Shown here: positions 23,905 through 37,400 of the stretch, piece by piece | Numbering within the stretch: the first letter of the stretch is position 1 | Layout: the number at the start of each line of letters is the position of its first letter | NCBI RefSeq assembly: GCF_032854445.1 | Contig: NC_088301.1 | Location: 26,208,402 to 26,272,401, forward strand | Reading direction: 5' to 3' | Source of the DNA: Liolophura sinensis | Taxonomy: Eukaryota > Mollusca > Polyplacophora > Chitonida > Chitonidae | DNA: 64,000 nt | Notes under the pieces: model-generated | Told to the model about the DNA's origin: nothing | The model's database searches: none | The model's input: the letters and a program-made list of their open reading frames with translations, nothing else | Made by a program: the position numbers and the translations under genes

Positions 23905-26550
23905 TTATTACTTAAACAAGGGTGTATACTGTTTGGGGAAACAAACGATGGATGTGCATACATGTAAGAATGGGCTGTCAGCTTCATTTACCTGGACAGT
24001 GGAAGATTTGATTCCCAAGCACCTTGCACACATTTGGATTCTTCTTTGATTTAATATATTCATTGGTTATCTCTTCATTGGATACAAAAATGAATATATT
24101 TAATTTATATATACTTTAATGTTTTTTCTAAATTATACGATGGATAAGAATCGGTCGTAGGCATAACGTACGCATAAAGTTCAAACGTACGCACCATATA
24201 CAGTGGGTCTGTTTTAATTGACACATTAGGGCTCGTATATCTTTTCTTTGGGCACAAAAAACGAGCATGTTTAATGTCCGGTGCGGGCGTTTATAAAAAC
24301 TGACCAAGACTATAATTAGTAGATATATGGATATTCATCTCAGGAGAAGTTTTGGTTGATTGATCCGGAGTAACCCAAAAGCATATGTACAGTGGACAGC
24401 ATAATCCGATCTCATCGTCAGATTAAAGAACCGGATCTGAGTTCACTGACGTGGAAATCACACGGGAAACACTGTAGCCTGTCCTGTATACACTCAAGGC
24501 GTTTCACCTGCTGGAAAAAAACACCAGCAAAGAAAGATTCGTTGATGAGTTCCAGAACCCAAGTCCTGTCTGGACGTCGAAGATGTAATCGTTCTTAAGG
24601 TCTTTCATTTAAGCAAAAAGCCATTAATCATTTCCTCGCCTGTCGTTTGATGAGACACTGATTTCTTGGGGCTAGCGCTAATCTGCTTCTACTGATCCGG
24701 TGTTCGACGATGGGATTAGCAAGCTCACGGCAATTAAAATCACCGTTATTATAAAAGTTTCACCTTTATATCGATATAGTCAAGAGCAACCTGTTTACAT
24801 TAGCATGCAACCCATACCGTTCATCACCAACGCTGTATCAATTAAATCTTGTTGTAAGTCTATATGAATATATTAATATACATGAGTACGGCTTAAAACC
24901 ACAATCAAATAAATAAATAAACATTAATATATATAATACAGTGTGTAAACACTTCTTTCTGTACATGGTAATGTCACCATATACATATTCCATCACCCCA
25001 ACGTCCGTTTTTGTATACAAATGTATATGTACTAGTTGTATATATATCCATGCGATTATTTTCAACGCAAAAGGTGAGAAGCCCGTATGTTGTGTTTCAG
25101 TTAAGTATTAACTTCAATTCAGTTAACTTCGATATGAATAAATAAACTTATCGGTGTGTTCCGAGCAAATTACTTAAGACTGAGCTGAAATCGTTCGGCT
25201 CTTGTCTGGTTCAACATTCATAAAGTCCTGTCATCGGCTCTATTTTGTTTCATGTTGTGTTTTTCTCGTTTTAATTGTTTATGTTGTTTTGAGCTAATTA
25301 CAGAACGATTCATTTTCTCCGTTTTTCAGTGAGTGGCCATTTTCTCCTTGCATTCAATATAACGACAACGCTTTCTTTTTCTTTTCTTGTTTGCACTATC
25401 GCTCATTATCACAATCATGTCGAAACCTTGGGGCAAAATTTCGAAGCCGCAAAATGCCCACGTCGCAAAATGCTCAAGCCACTTAAAATAGTATTTTCAG
25501 GAGCATTTAACCTTAGAGTTTCCGACTGTACCTACTGCTATGCTCCATCTATACACATCCGTCTCTCCCAGGAAAGCTTCCCTCCTTCTCCTCCAACTCT
25601 CATTCAGGACGCGCCTGTACCAGACACGGAGGATGTATACAAACCCAACAGCAACCTCATGCAATATTGCATGTCTTTCTTTCACAGCAAAGTAAACAAA
25701 CGTATATGCTCTAAGACATGTACATCATTGCTTAGCCCATTTTATAACGAGAATCTTCCCTGACCCCAGGGGGTGGAGAAGATGGAAACACATATCGTCC
25801 GGTGTCAGCCTTGACCGGGCGCCTCAAGCCCGTGTCCTTAGCCGGCCAATGGACAAGGTCCGGAACAACTCTTCTAAGCTCTGAGGTTTGGCACATGCTT
25901 CAATCGATAGAACAAATATTGTCAACCATAGATGCATTACAATGCACACAAACAGGAGTGAGGTTAGAGCCTGTGACCCGGACTAGGATCTGTGATCACA
26001 CATAAGAGTAAATACTTAACGACTGTCTCTCAAACACAGGCTCTCGACCAGGTCTGCAATCGCATGGACCTTTGGTTGCGGATGTTGTCCACCCAGAGTC
26101 CAACGGTCAGACAACTAGCTTGGTACCACAAAGCCGATGGCTACAGGATTGGCGTGCGGGACATCAAAAAGTGACGCCAAGCTCGAATTTCTAGGGCAAA
26201 ATGAGTAAAACCCCTAATTTTGATTTTGACAACATGTCCCCGCGGGGAATATCTGAGCAATGTGCATTCGACAGTATCATTTCCCGTAAGTGCAGACTGA
26301 AGTTAAAACTGTATGAGATTACCTTGCACATTTTTGTTTTCAAACGAGACCTTTACGCTACAAATGCATGAGGTAGTATGTATTTAGGGGCTGAGTGTTT
26401 AGGTGTTACTATAGTTACTATACTTGTGCAAATTTTAGTACTATAAACTCAATGTGATGATGAGTTATCATTACTTTGTTTGAAAATCCCCTTTTGGATT
26501 TGGAATCTCAGAGAGTCTTCCGTTATACGAACTTACGTATACAACTTACG
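23905..26550. other. Intergenic DNA, no gene recognised
   Basis: The longest open frame (25329-25763, + strand, 144 codons) has a hydrophobic N-terminal stretch but no family I can name and no coding support. A SINE family A tail fragment sits at 24883-24922. The rest is unassigned. Confidence 0.35.
24883..24922 (+). mobile_element. SINE family A tail fragment
   Basis: TGAGTACGGCTTAAAACCAC followed by AATCAAATAAATAAATAAAC. Only the last 40 bp of the element remain. Confidence 0.6.
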
Positions 26551-26671
26551 TATTTGTTTGATTGCTGTTTTAGGCCCGTACTCGAACCGACCGCATTGGT
26601 GAGGAGCCCCTGCATGGGTCATTACGCTGCGCTGGTGCGCTAAGTCACCTCGGCCACAGAGTCCCCGGCTC
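26551..26671 (-). mobile_element. SINE family A copy with internal deletion, minus strand
   Basis: On the minus strand this reads as a tRNA-like head (GCCGAGGTGACTTAGCGCAC, AGCGTAATGACCCA, CTCACCAATGCGGTCGGTTC). It continues directly into the tail motif GGCCTAAAACAGCAATCAAA. The body between head and tail is missing. Confidence 0.65.
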
Positions 26672-26786
26672 GAGTTGCACGTCATAACTATATGTTTTTA
26701 ACATGAAAGAGTAGGCAGAGCATGTGATAGTCTGATTTGGATACAGTGGTCATCTATGTCAGGTTCTGAAAGGCATACATTTAGAT

Positions 26787-26869
26787 ACACTCCAAGGATT
26801 CCCTCGTCGTCCATATGACTTAAAATTGTTAATAACGACGTTAAACCCCGAGCACTCACGCACTCACTT
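26787..26869 (+). mobile_element. SINE family C, 3' end fragment
   Basis: ACACTCCAAGGATTCCCTCG, then TCGTCCATATGACTTAAAAT, then AACGACGTTAAACCCCGAGC and ACTCACGCACTCACTTA. It matches the end of the full-length copy at 48391-48751. Confidence 0.75.
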
Positions 26870-28522
26870 ATGGGCATATAAAGTATTGCCATTTTAACCT
26901 ATAATGACTGTCAAATATACTGATCTCAACTTAAGTTATTTGCTTACAATTAAGTCTCTAAAGACTCGCATCTTCTGAGTTGATAACCAAATTCAAGAGT
27001 CCATTACTAATCTTTGGAATGTTTCAGAATCTATGCGTCAAAACAGATAATCGTGTACCAACTGTCAACCAATATGGACGCTCAAAGTCAATAATCGCAG
27101 GGCCAATTCCCAAAACGACGTTTAACACAAACCACTGAAGAACTAAAAAAAATATACAAAGCATGAAATCAGGACGTAATCATGCAATGAGAAGCAGCCA
27201 CTAGCTTTCAATGAAGTTGGGAAGACGCAAGGTATGTTCAAAGTGAATGAGTGAAATCAGTATTCTTATCGTGTACCGCGCTAGTATAAAAGTTGTTAAT
27301 AATAATATTTCAGTTGCGCTTTGATTGCAACTGTTCATGTATCAAAGTGGCGGTCTAATTCAATAGGATGAATACGCAGCCTCTAGACCCAGGTTAAGCG
27401 GAATTACACACAAGCATGAAGCTGAGTGTCAGAGATTTTTTAGATTGTCCATGTTTACTTACAAGAGAATTACACACCGTCAACTGGTTTTGATTATAAA
27501 TTTGGACCAGCTTCATGTAGAACAAAACAGGGTGATGGCTCTTTTTAGAAGAGCATAAATGGTACGTCATCGAAATATATGCATGAGAGATCTTTCAGTT
27601 ATAGTTAATAAAAACACCCGACGAATATTTTCTTCTGCACTCCGTTAAATAGCCTTTCTAATTCTCCAAGAATTAATAATGTAGCTGTGGTTGGTTGTGC
27701 GCCAATATACATCTCACCGGCTGTGATTCGACTCGTATAATAATGAGTGAAAACAATATGAAGTTTTGTGTATCCTTCCAAACACCTCTCATTTGACCCT
27801 AAATTATTGAAGTGAAGGTTTATCTTGTCTCCCACCTGTTTGTTGTTGTAAAGTAAGGTCTCTGTAAAAGCCAGCACCTGTCGGTTTTCTATCTAAACCT
27901 CATTCATTCTCCAGCAGCTGCCTAGTGCCTATACTAAACCTAGATAATCATAGCTATAAAATGGTCTTCTGTAGTGAAACTCGGCGAAGTAGGACAAAGT
28001 GTTTTTTTTTTTTTGTGGTCGCGTGTCTTGCGTGTGCAGGGGAAGGGGACTGACTACCCACCCGTGAGCAGCAAAACAACCTTTCATGGCGACCACAAGA
28101 GCTACCCTTATCCAACAACAGACCAGTCCAATATGACAGTAACTATATATGTATCTAGCCCAGACAGGCCTATCATTATATGGTACAGACCCAATCAGTG
28201 CACACGTCTTCAGTTCAAAACCTGACAAAAGATCAGGGACTGCAAGTAAATTCCCCTCTAGCCTTTACAAGTCACTTTCAATAGAGCAGTTTTCTTTCCT
28301 CACAATGACGTGACCTACAAAAGGAACCTTTCACTCCCAATAAAGCATTTTTATTCTACCACCTTATATATCTTGCACACTATAATTTCCCCTGGCTAAG
28401 GCGCTCGAATTTTTTTTCATTTAAAAACGGTATGCCACTGACAATAGAGCCTCGGTAATAGTGCCCCCTCTCATTCATTCACTGATAACTTTTAACAATT
28501 GTGTGTGGCCTAAAGATCGGCG

Positions 28523-28553
28523 TTTTTTTTTTTTTTTTTGTTTTTTTTTTTTT
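28523..28553. repeat. Interrupted poly-T tract
   Basis: Seventeen T, one G, then thirteen T. It is adjacent to a stretch open on both strands for about 60 codons, which is not recognised. On the minus strand this could be the A-rich tail of an old retroposed sequence. Confidence 0.85.
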
Positions 28554-28852
28554 CACCAAGCCACCTGCCTCCGTCTTGCTCAGGTAAGTATTTAGCAGGG
28601 CACATCCGTGTCTGTGTGGGTAAATGGGATGAGCTTGTCCCAGCTGTATGGAGATATAAGCCTGTATGGACTGCAACAATGGATGACCCCGGCTGCCCAA
28701 GCCTACTTATGTACATAATAACATCTTAAGACACTCCGACCCGTCCGGTCATCCGCCACTAGATCAAGACCACCCTGATCAAATAGCCACCAGTATACAT
28801 ACCTACATATATACATGCATATATGAATACAATGGTCAATATCAGCTTACCG

Positions 28853-28853
<1 letters not shown>

Positions 28854-28925
<72 letters not shown>
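28854..28925. repeat. (TA)n microsatellite
   Basis: About 35 TA dinucleotides with one AAA interruption near the start. Confidence 0.95.
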
Positions 28926-28929
<4 letters not shown>

Positions 28930-30908
28930 CACTGAAAACGAATTATCAGTTTTAGCTATTAATGAATAGAATTTACAATCCAAAGCTCTCGATAAAACGG
29001 GCATTTTATCTGAATTTACATATCTTATCGACATACCTGAAGCTTTTTATATGGTTCCAAATGTCACTCGGTCTGTGATGCGATCACCACAGACGCGTCT
29101 TATAACTGAAATACTGTATCAGCTCAGATGTGATGCATGTATTTTTGCATAAACGTGCACCTGTCCATCTGATTGTCCAGGTAAATCTTAAATTGCATGA
29201 TTAGAGGTGCATTGATCAATTGTATTCACCTGTAATCAACATAAATCAAACTTTTTTCCTAGTCATTGACACAAGATTTATAACCTCAGAATCTTCCCGA
29301 CATGCACTCCGATTGATTGAGGTATGCCTGAGAATAGTAAGAATTAGGATATATCAGAAAATTACTGTTCCAACTGATGACCTACTGAGAGAAGTAGCTC
29401 ACAAGTGCAGAGGCTCGATTCGGATTCAAGTCTGTCTGCCTGTCGGTCGGTCTGTCGCGCACAGTTTTGACATCCTATCTCTTAACATGGGTGATTCATT
29501 TATCACGGGCCCTGAATGCCAGACGACATCGATTTTCGCGGGATGGCGTAGCTACTTCGAATTTAGGCCTGTTGTAATGTGTGGCTTCTTTTGCTGTATT
29601 CGTTAATGGCTATATAATGCTGACAACCATGCAGTGGTATATGAGTAGAGTCTTGATTGAACGTGAGATAACTCATCAACTGTTGTACCGGACAACGCTG
29701 CAGTGTGGGCGTACATGAAGTACAGTGAAGACGACTTGCTCTCCGCCACTATGGGGATTATACGTTCGTTAGTCACTTACCGTAAACTTGGTGGGGGGGG
29801 GGGGGAATTTTTCACTAGTAAGTGTCATATAAATAAGAATACGAAAGCGAATAATATATGCATATGTATAAATACATATGATGGTAAATCACAGCACAAT
29901 ACAATAACGGTTATTGTGTTTTTAAATTGATGCGAACGTCGAAAGCAATCTGATGAATATGGGATTATTAAATTGATAGCGTAATAATGAGAAAGATGAA
30001 CGATTACGTTTAATCTATAGTTATGCCTATCGTTATATACAGAAGTGATGTGAGTTGCCATTGCGTGTAGATGAGTACATGCGTATTACTGGATTGACAT
30101 ACATGTACTTATATGCATACACTATATACATACAGGATTTAGCACTTCGAGTCTGCATATATAACGCCTGTCTATTCAGTACACATCACAATTCTGTACT
30201 TCTACATCCGGGAAGACATTAATTCAGCAAACATTTCTTGAAAGTGATCTTTTGTCCGGCTACGTTTTCTTTCGAAATAAGGGCAAGGAATAGCCAAGTG
30301 CATTGGTTTTCAAGAGCTATATAGGCTACATTTCGTTACTAGTTTATATCTGATAACAAGACTGGGGCCTGTGATACTTGAAGCAGTTTCATCTGTGTTC
30401 GTCCTCCATGTACATGACACACAATGGCATATAAATGACTCGTATATGTATGAATAGGACTCGCCTTTTAAAAACGTTCTGTCCTTCTTATTTATTTGTA
30501 AAGGCGATATTTTTCAGTCCACATAATATTGTACTGATAATAAACACCTCATTTTCTTCCTTTTTGTGTTCGACTGTAAAGGTTTCGGATCCGGGTTTTT
30601 TGACCAATTCCAAACTGTTTCCATATATGCCATGTGTAAGTTTCACTCTCTGACCCGCCGTATCTTGCCTGCTTGGGTGAGTTTACATTGACATGTAGTG
30701 TGTATATATATAATATATATAACATCCGAACAGGCTACATGTATATACATATAAATACATGTGCAAGTTCTCGTCTTCCCTTATAAATATACATTTGCAA
30801 AAATACAAGCAGACTCGATGTATAAGTGGACTATACCGACACAACATTAGAACTTCAATATATTTTAGCAACTTCATCATCACAAACATCTGATGGAAAG
30901 ACTGTTTT

Positions 30909-30995
30909 GGCCCGGTAGCGCACCATGCGGTGAGACTGGGAATACTGGGAATATGACTGAAAAATTGTTGTCGTACGACGTTAAACTCAATCACT
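30909..30995 (+). mobile_element. SINE family C with internal deletion
   Basis: It starts GGCCCGGTAGCGCACCATG, resembling the family C tRNA-like head. It then jumps to the 3' end: ATATGACTGAAAAATTGTTG, CGTACGACGTTAAACTCAAT, CACTCATC. The central 250 bp or more seen at 48391-48751 are absent. Confidence 0.55.
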
Positions 30996-31809
30996 CATCT
31001 GCCGGTTAAATTGGGAGATGTTGCCAGGTTTAGCGTATTTGACAAAGTCCATGCAGCCGCGATACACAGCACTGAATGGATTCGAACTTACGACCTCATT
31101 GTCAAGAGTTCGCGATCTTTGCAGCCTCATGACCTTAATGAAACATACACCTGTGGCTTGTAGTCACTGATCTTGATCGATGATGTGTGTGTGTGTGTGT
31201 GTTTTTAGGCGTGTAGTGTGTATCCTGAACAAATATAACGGTATAACAAAGGTATGCGCTTGTTTTACATGAAATCCAGAATTAACCTATTCAGGCATGA
31301 ACTTCCACATCTTTTGTATTATTATTATGATTTTTTTTTTTTGTATTTTCCGTATCCTCATGAGGTTTGTATTTTCAGTGTAACCTCCAGACGACCTGAG
31401 TGATTATCTACAAACTGTCCAGCTGTCTCTCTATATCGGGTGACAATTCTCAAGAGTCTGTATAACAAGCAATATAGAGCGAGTCAATAAAAACAGAGCG
31501 AGGGTTTTAGGTTAATTCAAGCCCGCCTGGAAAATGAGGGGGAACTTCCCGTCAACCCTGTCTCTCAGTCACCACCTGTTCAATTTCCAGGCCTAAGTCT
31601 TGTTTTGCTACCTGTTGAAGAGGGGTCGAAGCAAATGTATGAGTGACACTCGATATAGTTTACAGCTGTAAAGACTACAGTCTAACACAGTTATACTTCA
31701 CACAACCCTATATATACAAACACGGGTGTCAAACTGCATTTCATTGTTAAGTGAAATATACAAGTTTTAGCTCGCCTTGAAGATACATCACGAAACACAC
31801 AGGGGGAAG

Positions 31810-31930
31810 AGTGAGTGAGTGAGTGGGGTTTAACGTCGTACTTTACAATTTTTTCAGTTATATGACGACGAACGAGTCCTTAGGGTGCATGTACGTGTAA
31901 TGTGCCTCCTTGCAGGACGGATTTCCACCG
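31810..31930 (-). mobile_element. SINE family C, 3' portion, minus strand
   Basis: GTGAGTGAGTGAGTGGGGTT, TAACGTCGTACTTTACAATT and ATATGACGACGAACGAGTCC, then TGCAGGACGGATTTCCACCG. This is the reverse complement of the last third of the full-length copy at 48391-48751. A MITE or 5' part does not continue beyond 31930. Confidence 0.8.
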
Positions 31931-32002
31931 TTACATACATGTTCCTTGAAAATAACATGACGTTTGAAACTGCAATTGGAATATAACAGAATGTAGAAAG
32001 TT

Positions 32003-32003
32003 G

Positions 32004-32061
<58 letters not shown>
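32003..32061. repeat. (TA)n microsatellite
   Basis: About 28 TA dinucleotides interrupted by TTA and TAA steps. Confidence 0.95.
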
Positions 32062-34547
32062 TTGGAAACAGTACATCATAAAATATAGAACAATGTGGGA
32101 CTGGATACCCAAATATCTTCTTCTCCATTTACGTGGTGCGGAGAAATTGAGAGCCATGTAACGTATATGCAAATTGACCAAGTCGATTTAAGCCCAATCA
32201 CAAAGCAGCATTGCGTTCGTGTGGAGTTGCATGAAGTTTTATGGAGACCCAGTTCACCAATTTGCGAACGATGGAAAGTAGTACGCTCTCTGGATATGTA
32301 TGAAGATAAAACTATTTTCAAACCGTTAAGGTATTGGTTCTTACATCATCTGTACTTTTAATTATTTGGATGTCTCTAGATGCATAAGTCAAACTTGTCA
32401 GCATTCAGGCAAGAGAGACATTCACAGCATGTCTGTTGATCAAGAAAAGCCTACCCGTTTCACTGTGCAGGTATGGAGTGCAGTATAAGTCCCCAAGTGC
32501 GTGACATGCGCAGCTCTACAAATTTAGCATTTGTATTGCCGAAATCGAGCACCCCATTAAACCATAAAACAAAGAAGACAATGTCCCGTTTTTTTGCCCC
32601 TTTTCACTACCTCTTATATTCGACGCATGCTTGTTGACACTGTGCAGAAAAGTTACAAAATGAAATTCTCAATCATATGCATTCTTTTCTGTAGGTTTTA
32701 CATGCATATATGTATACGTAATATTTTCCATTCATCTGTATTAAAATCTCGTGAAATAAATGTTTCATCTATATTAGACATTTTCAAGGCTCGGAATCAA
32801 GAAGTAAGTGTGTGAAACAATATACAGACTATACTTACGTTGCGCTGAAGCTGAAATTGCGTTAAAACCACGCGTGAAAGAATGTACGCGCTACGTAAAT
32901 CTGGTGATCTTGACGAAAGTGCAATTGCCCTCTAACTTTGTGATTGCTTGAAAAGACATGTGAATTTTCCACCTGTCCAACCGTTTTAAAAAAAAGAGTA
33001 AAACGTGCGGCGTGTTTTTCCGATCAAAGAGCTTTGAATTCTTTCCAGCTTTGAGTCTGTATTCTTTTCTGTTTCTTCTTCTTTTTTTCTTTTTTTTTTT
33101 TCGTTTCAATTAAGTATGGATTAGGAGTTAGACAACATGCTCAGTCATCTTTAACTAATTTACATTGCACCTTACATGCATTCTTTGTTTAGTTACAGGT
33201 TTATCTCTAATAGATACATTGGAAGGAATACATGATGTCCGTATCTTTGCCAAGCGACCAAAATTTCAGGGAGGGGGGGGGGGTATATTGTTTATCGTCG
33301 CCAATCCATCTATACGCTCATTTCTTGTGGCCAGGTTTCCCCAGCTGACACCACATGTGCTTAGTCATCGGTAGAACATTATATTAATTTAATTTTCGCT
33401 GGCCTAGTCAATTTGTTCACGTCATTTGGTTATTTCTTGTGACAGACTAGCAAATACATGATATCTCTTGAACTCTTTAAGTACTTTTCATTCAATCTTG
33501 TATCAGACGAGTGGACGAAACCAGAGTGCCCGATCTAAACCACCCACCTTTGGCAGCTACTGACGGGCATTCCCACATGTGACGTACAGATACACGAGCG
33601 AACGTAAGATTGTGCGAAAGATCAAACGAACATGCATCGTCGAGCGGTTGTATACAAAAACACCATTGTCCGACCCATATATATCAGTACTCGTACGGAC
33701 AATAGTTCCATCCACTCGGAAGGACTAGCCGTCCATAAGAAGTTATGGGTGGAAAGTACGTCATATATGGAACACTTGGCCTATATAATATTACAATGAG
33801 ACTACCGTCCCAACTGTCTCTTACAGCATATTAGCAATTTTGAGATAATTATATACCGGATCATAAATTTAACTTTCTAAACTGAAAATGACGTAAAAAT
33901 ATGTGTGTGACATACATGTGTACTAATAGGTATACACACGTTCCAGGGGCTTGCCTTGGAATACAATACAATGTGTTACACTGACAACGATGAACAGGAT
34001 GTGAGCTTAGGAAAACGAAAAAAACAAAAGCTCTGTCAAAATTTGTCTTCACAATGCGGATGTAGGGTTAGATACTCAACTGTTTCATCCTTACACTTTC
34101 GAACACGCTTATTCTCAAAGTAGGACATAACCATATACACGTGTAGTTCACACGTGCACGGACTCGCCGTTTTTGATTTAACGGGCTGTGTATCTGTCAT
34201 TGTTTTCGGGGACAGCTAAGGCGTGATTACGTAAAAACATTGGTTGCCGGATGTAAGGTATAGAGATCTGGCTGAGTCAATGACGCGATGACGGGGAGCA
34301 CCTTGGAAAGGGTTATCACAGGCTGATTATTAAAATACAAATAACATTAGGAGAAGAAACATATGTTCACATACATCAAAATCTTATTGATAATTTCAGA
34401 ACATGACGTTCTGGCAAAAAAGAAGGAATGCACATAGACTATACCGTTATTCATACAGTATCACTGGAAAACCGGTGGCTTAACTATTAAGAAGCTTCGT
34501 TTTAATTCATTTGTCTGACGATCTAGACTGTATAGTAGTTGTTTTCT
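32062..34547. other. Intergenic DNA, no gene recognised
   Basis: Short open frames only (88 codons or fewer). It includes a SINE family B fragment at 33505-33598 and a G-run at 33273-33283. Nothing else can be supported. Confidence 0.4.
33505..33598 (-). mobile_element. SINE family B fragment, minus strand
   Basis: GACGAGTGGACGAAACCAGA, GTGCCCGATCTAAACCACCC, then ACTGACGGGCATTCCCACAT. It matches the body of copies at 12323 and 20818. The tail is missing. Confidence 0.5.
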
Positions 34548-34580
34548 TTCCTGGAATATTCGCTTAAAATATTCCAGGAA
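34548..34580. repeat. Perfect 13-bp inverted repeat with paired STAT-like sites
   Basis: The arms TTCCTGGAATATT (34548-34560) and AATATTCCAGGAA (34568-34580) are perfect reverse complements around a 7-nt loop. Each arm contains a TTCN3GAA motif (TTCCTGGAA, TTCCAGGAA), the consensus for STAT-type factors. It lies about 4.2 kb upstream of the Myc start codon. Regulatory use is inference; it may be only a hairpin. Confidence 0.6.
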
Positions 34581-34849
34581 GGAGGAAATAACCTCTACGA
34601 CGACTGAATTCCTCATTAGCATCACGTCTCACTTTATAACGATGTAAAAGAAAGACTGGTCCACAATAAAATGATTGATAAAATGAATTTGTAAAATAAA
34701 TTTACATCCACAGGGTATATAGAAATATAAATGTCAGCAGGTATAAAAGATAACAAACTGAAAATATAGTAAGTTTATGTATTATTTATATCGAGGCATC
34801 ATATCATATTATCATATGCATAATCTTCAATCAGTGTTATAGCTGCATG

Positions 34850-35009
34850 GCCATACATTGGGAGGCCTCCCAGCAACCTGCGGATGGTCGTTGGTTTCCG
34901 CCGGGCTCTGCCCGGTTTCCTCCCACCATAATGCTAGCCGCTGTCGTATAAGTGAAATATTCTTGAGTACGGCGTAAAACACCAATAAAGTCAAATAAAA
35001 AAATAAATA
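34850..35009 (+). mobile_element. SINE family A, lacking tRNA-like head
   Basis: CATACATTGGGAGGCCTCCC, CAACCTGCGGATGGTCGTTG, ATAATGCTAGCCGCTGTCGT, AGTGAAATATTCTTGAGTAC and GGCGTAAAACACCAATAAAG. It matches 53370-53513. Confidence 0.85.
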
Positions 35010-37335
35010 TAGCTATATGGCTGCATGTGTTCTGCACCTCTCTGATAAGCACACGCTGAATGAACATATACTTACCCCCTCCCCACCCCAACCCCCTAAA
35101 CAAAGAAAAAAAGTTGACAACATTTTATGGAATGTTTTCCATTTACTTGGAACCGGACATAATCTTTATCGGACAGGTATATGATGGGACCTGAAGTGAT
35201 ATAGGTCGTTATCTGTACCTATACACGGTACAAAAGAACGAGTAATCTGCATCTTTAAGTGGTTGAACTTCATATCTGAATTCATACGCCAAAAGTGTAA
35301 AGTAAGAATAATACTTAAATACGTAGAGCTGCTGTGGGCATTTCACTTGACGCAGATTTCGGTTATTGTACTAGTTTTCATTTTTTTTTTTTTTTAAAGA
35401 CGATTTCTTTTCATGAAAATCAAAAGCCAAAAGAGATATCATGTATAGAATGGTGTGTTTCGTTCACGCATATTGTCCTCCATAAAGTTCATTAACTGTG
35501 CACGCGTTTCGAACCCGGTCATCGGTCGCGGTGCCCGGCCGCGTGTGACGCTGACACAACGACCGTATTTGCTTTACCCCATTCGCCTGCCTTCACGGGA
35601 CATTTTTCTCCACTTCCAATTGACAGGTCACGTTTGAGTGTCAGTCAGGTACGAGAAAATGCCACGTAATATAACGGCTCGTGGCCCTGGGGCCAGCGGT
35701 AAGAAGAGAACGAGCTGTGTTGACATCGAGCTAACCGGCCCGTGCGTGTAAGAGTTAACATAACTACCAGCTCGGCGAAATGCCGAACCAGGGCCTTGTG
35801 TCACGTCACCTGTCGGGATAGCGGTCATCACGCAAAATCTACGAGTGATGTCAGTTATACCGAAGAGGTTTGAAACAGTCTCCATCTTACAACAAAGCGC
35901 TATTAACTCTTCTTGTCAGACGTAGTGAAGTCTTCCCAAGCCATTGATCCACAATCGATCTTGATGATATAGATCGAGCTTACGAAAATCTACCGATCCG
36001 AAGGCCAAAAACAGACAATCACGGACCGAATATTACTGGACATTTCACTGGATAACCCGAGCTCAAACCTTATAGAATATTATCACCTTTACGTCTTGAA
36101 AGGGCTCGCATGGGCACAGTAACGGAAAGGGGGAGGGGGTGAGACTGAGGCAGAAATCTCATTCAGATAGTGCGACAATGCTACAAAAAACTGAAACAAA
36201 TGTTGTAAAATGCAACACAGTCCGATGGGGTGGGATGGGGGTGGTGGTGGGCTGGGTTTGCATAAGGCCGTATTACACATGTACATGTAGAATGCCACGA
36301 CTACACTGTCGATTGTAAGCCTAGGGGTTATGAACGCGGTATATTGTGGTCACTTGGACATCGCCGAGTGTAACGTGGTTGATTTATAGTGACTTGTAAA
36401 TGGTACTACACTATAAAAAGCGATTAGATAGATGCCTTCTGTACACTTATTCACCTGTTTTTTTTTTTAATTATTATTTATTTTTTGTTAGTGTAAAGCG
36501 TTAATTTTGAAGGTCTTTCATTGCCATGTGGGGTTTTGGGATTCAAAATCTATGGTGTGCAATAAATTGAGCAGAATTTATGAATACAGATGAGAGCGAG
36601 TCAAATGTTTGTTCTTCATGTTATGCTACATTAAAACGAAGACACCGTCCGATAATGTATGCTTGCTGCTAGTAAGACCAGCACCAAGCTCATTCAGTCG
36701 AGCGACACGCCCACTAGACGCACAGCTGATGGTTGACCTACATTACAGTCAAGTTGACGCAAAGTAGCTTCTTACGGTGCGATTCTACCCGTATTCGTCT
36801 TAAGCACCCTAAACGCACAAAGGAATGAACAATTATAGTGTATATCGTCTCCTATTGCTGTATGCATTCTCACTGGTGCTATTTACTAGCTTTTGTTGCA
36901 GTCAGCATGGCTACTCAATGTTTCTGCAACAATGCGTGCAACAATGTTTTCAGTGCTCAGTGCAATCATACGAATTTTAAGCTCGAGTCTGCCTAAAAAG
37001 CAGGTTGTGGCATTCAGTGGGGGTGGAAGCCGGGTGGGGTGGGATGTGTCCTAGAGTGAAGGGGTGGGGGTGAAAGGGTCGTTAAGTGCAATTTTTCGTC
37101 ACGCCCTTCACACTGGTACTAATATGTACACTAATGAACGGCTTTCTTTGTTCTCGGATTACACAACAGGTAAATAAAAGCACCAGGTAATATATATAAT
37201 GTATTTTATATTAGCCGGTAATTTATCATAGCAAATGCAATGAACGATTCCGACATATACGTAATTGCTGCCACCGTCGTTACGCTTAAATTCATCATAC
37301 GAGCATTAATGAAAGAGAAAATGCGATTTCATGTT
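35010..37335. other. Intergenic DNA upstream of Myc
   Basis: A moderately GC-rich patch at about 35490-35890 contains open frames on both strands, but I do not recognise a product. G-rich stretches lie at 36127-36140, 36223-36255 and 37018-37076. A poly-T/A run is at 36459-36480. Confidence 0.4.
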
Positions 37336-37400
37336 TTTTTACCCCCACGGTATTGCTGCAATATTGCCGAAGTGGTGTTAAGCCATTTTCATTCATTTTG
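37336..37400 (+). mobile_element. SINE tail of a fourth type (fragment)
   Basis: ACCCCCACGGTATTGCTGCA, then ATATTGCCGAAGTGGTGTTA and AGCCATTTTCATTCATTTTG. The pattern 'CAATATTGCCGAAGTGG.GTTAA.CC..CATTCATT' is one I associate with gastropod SINE ends. That recollection should be checked. Confidence 0.4.

Larger units (their letters stand above)
26870..30908. other. Intergenic DNA, no gene recognised
   Basis: Contains poly-T tracts (28523-28553), a (TA)n array (28854-28925), a short G-run near 29791-29805 and scattered short open frames. No exon with a recognisable product was found on either strand. Confidence 0.4.

Noticed and set aside
25329-25763. 144-codon frame with a hydrophobic N-terminus as a possible secreted protein
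   Set aside because: No recognisable domain, no clear upstream promoter or splice context. It cannot be told from chance.
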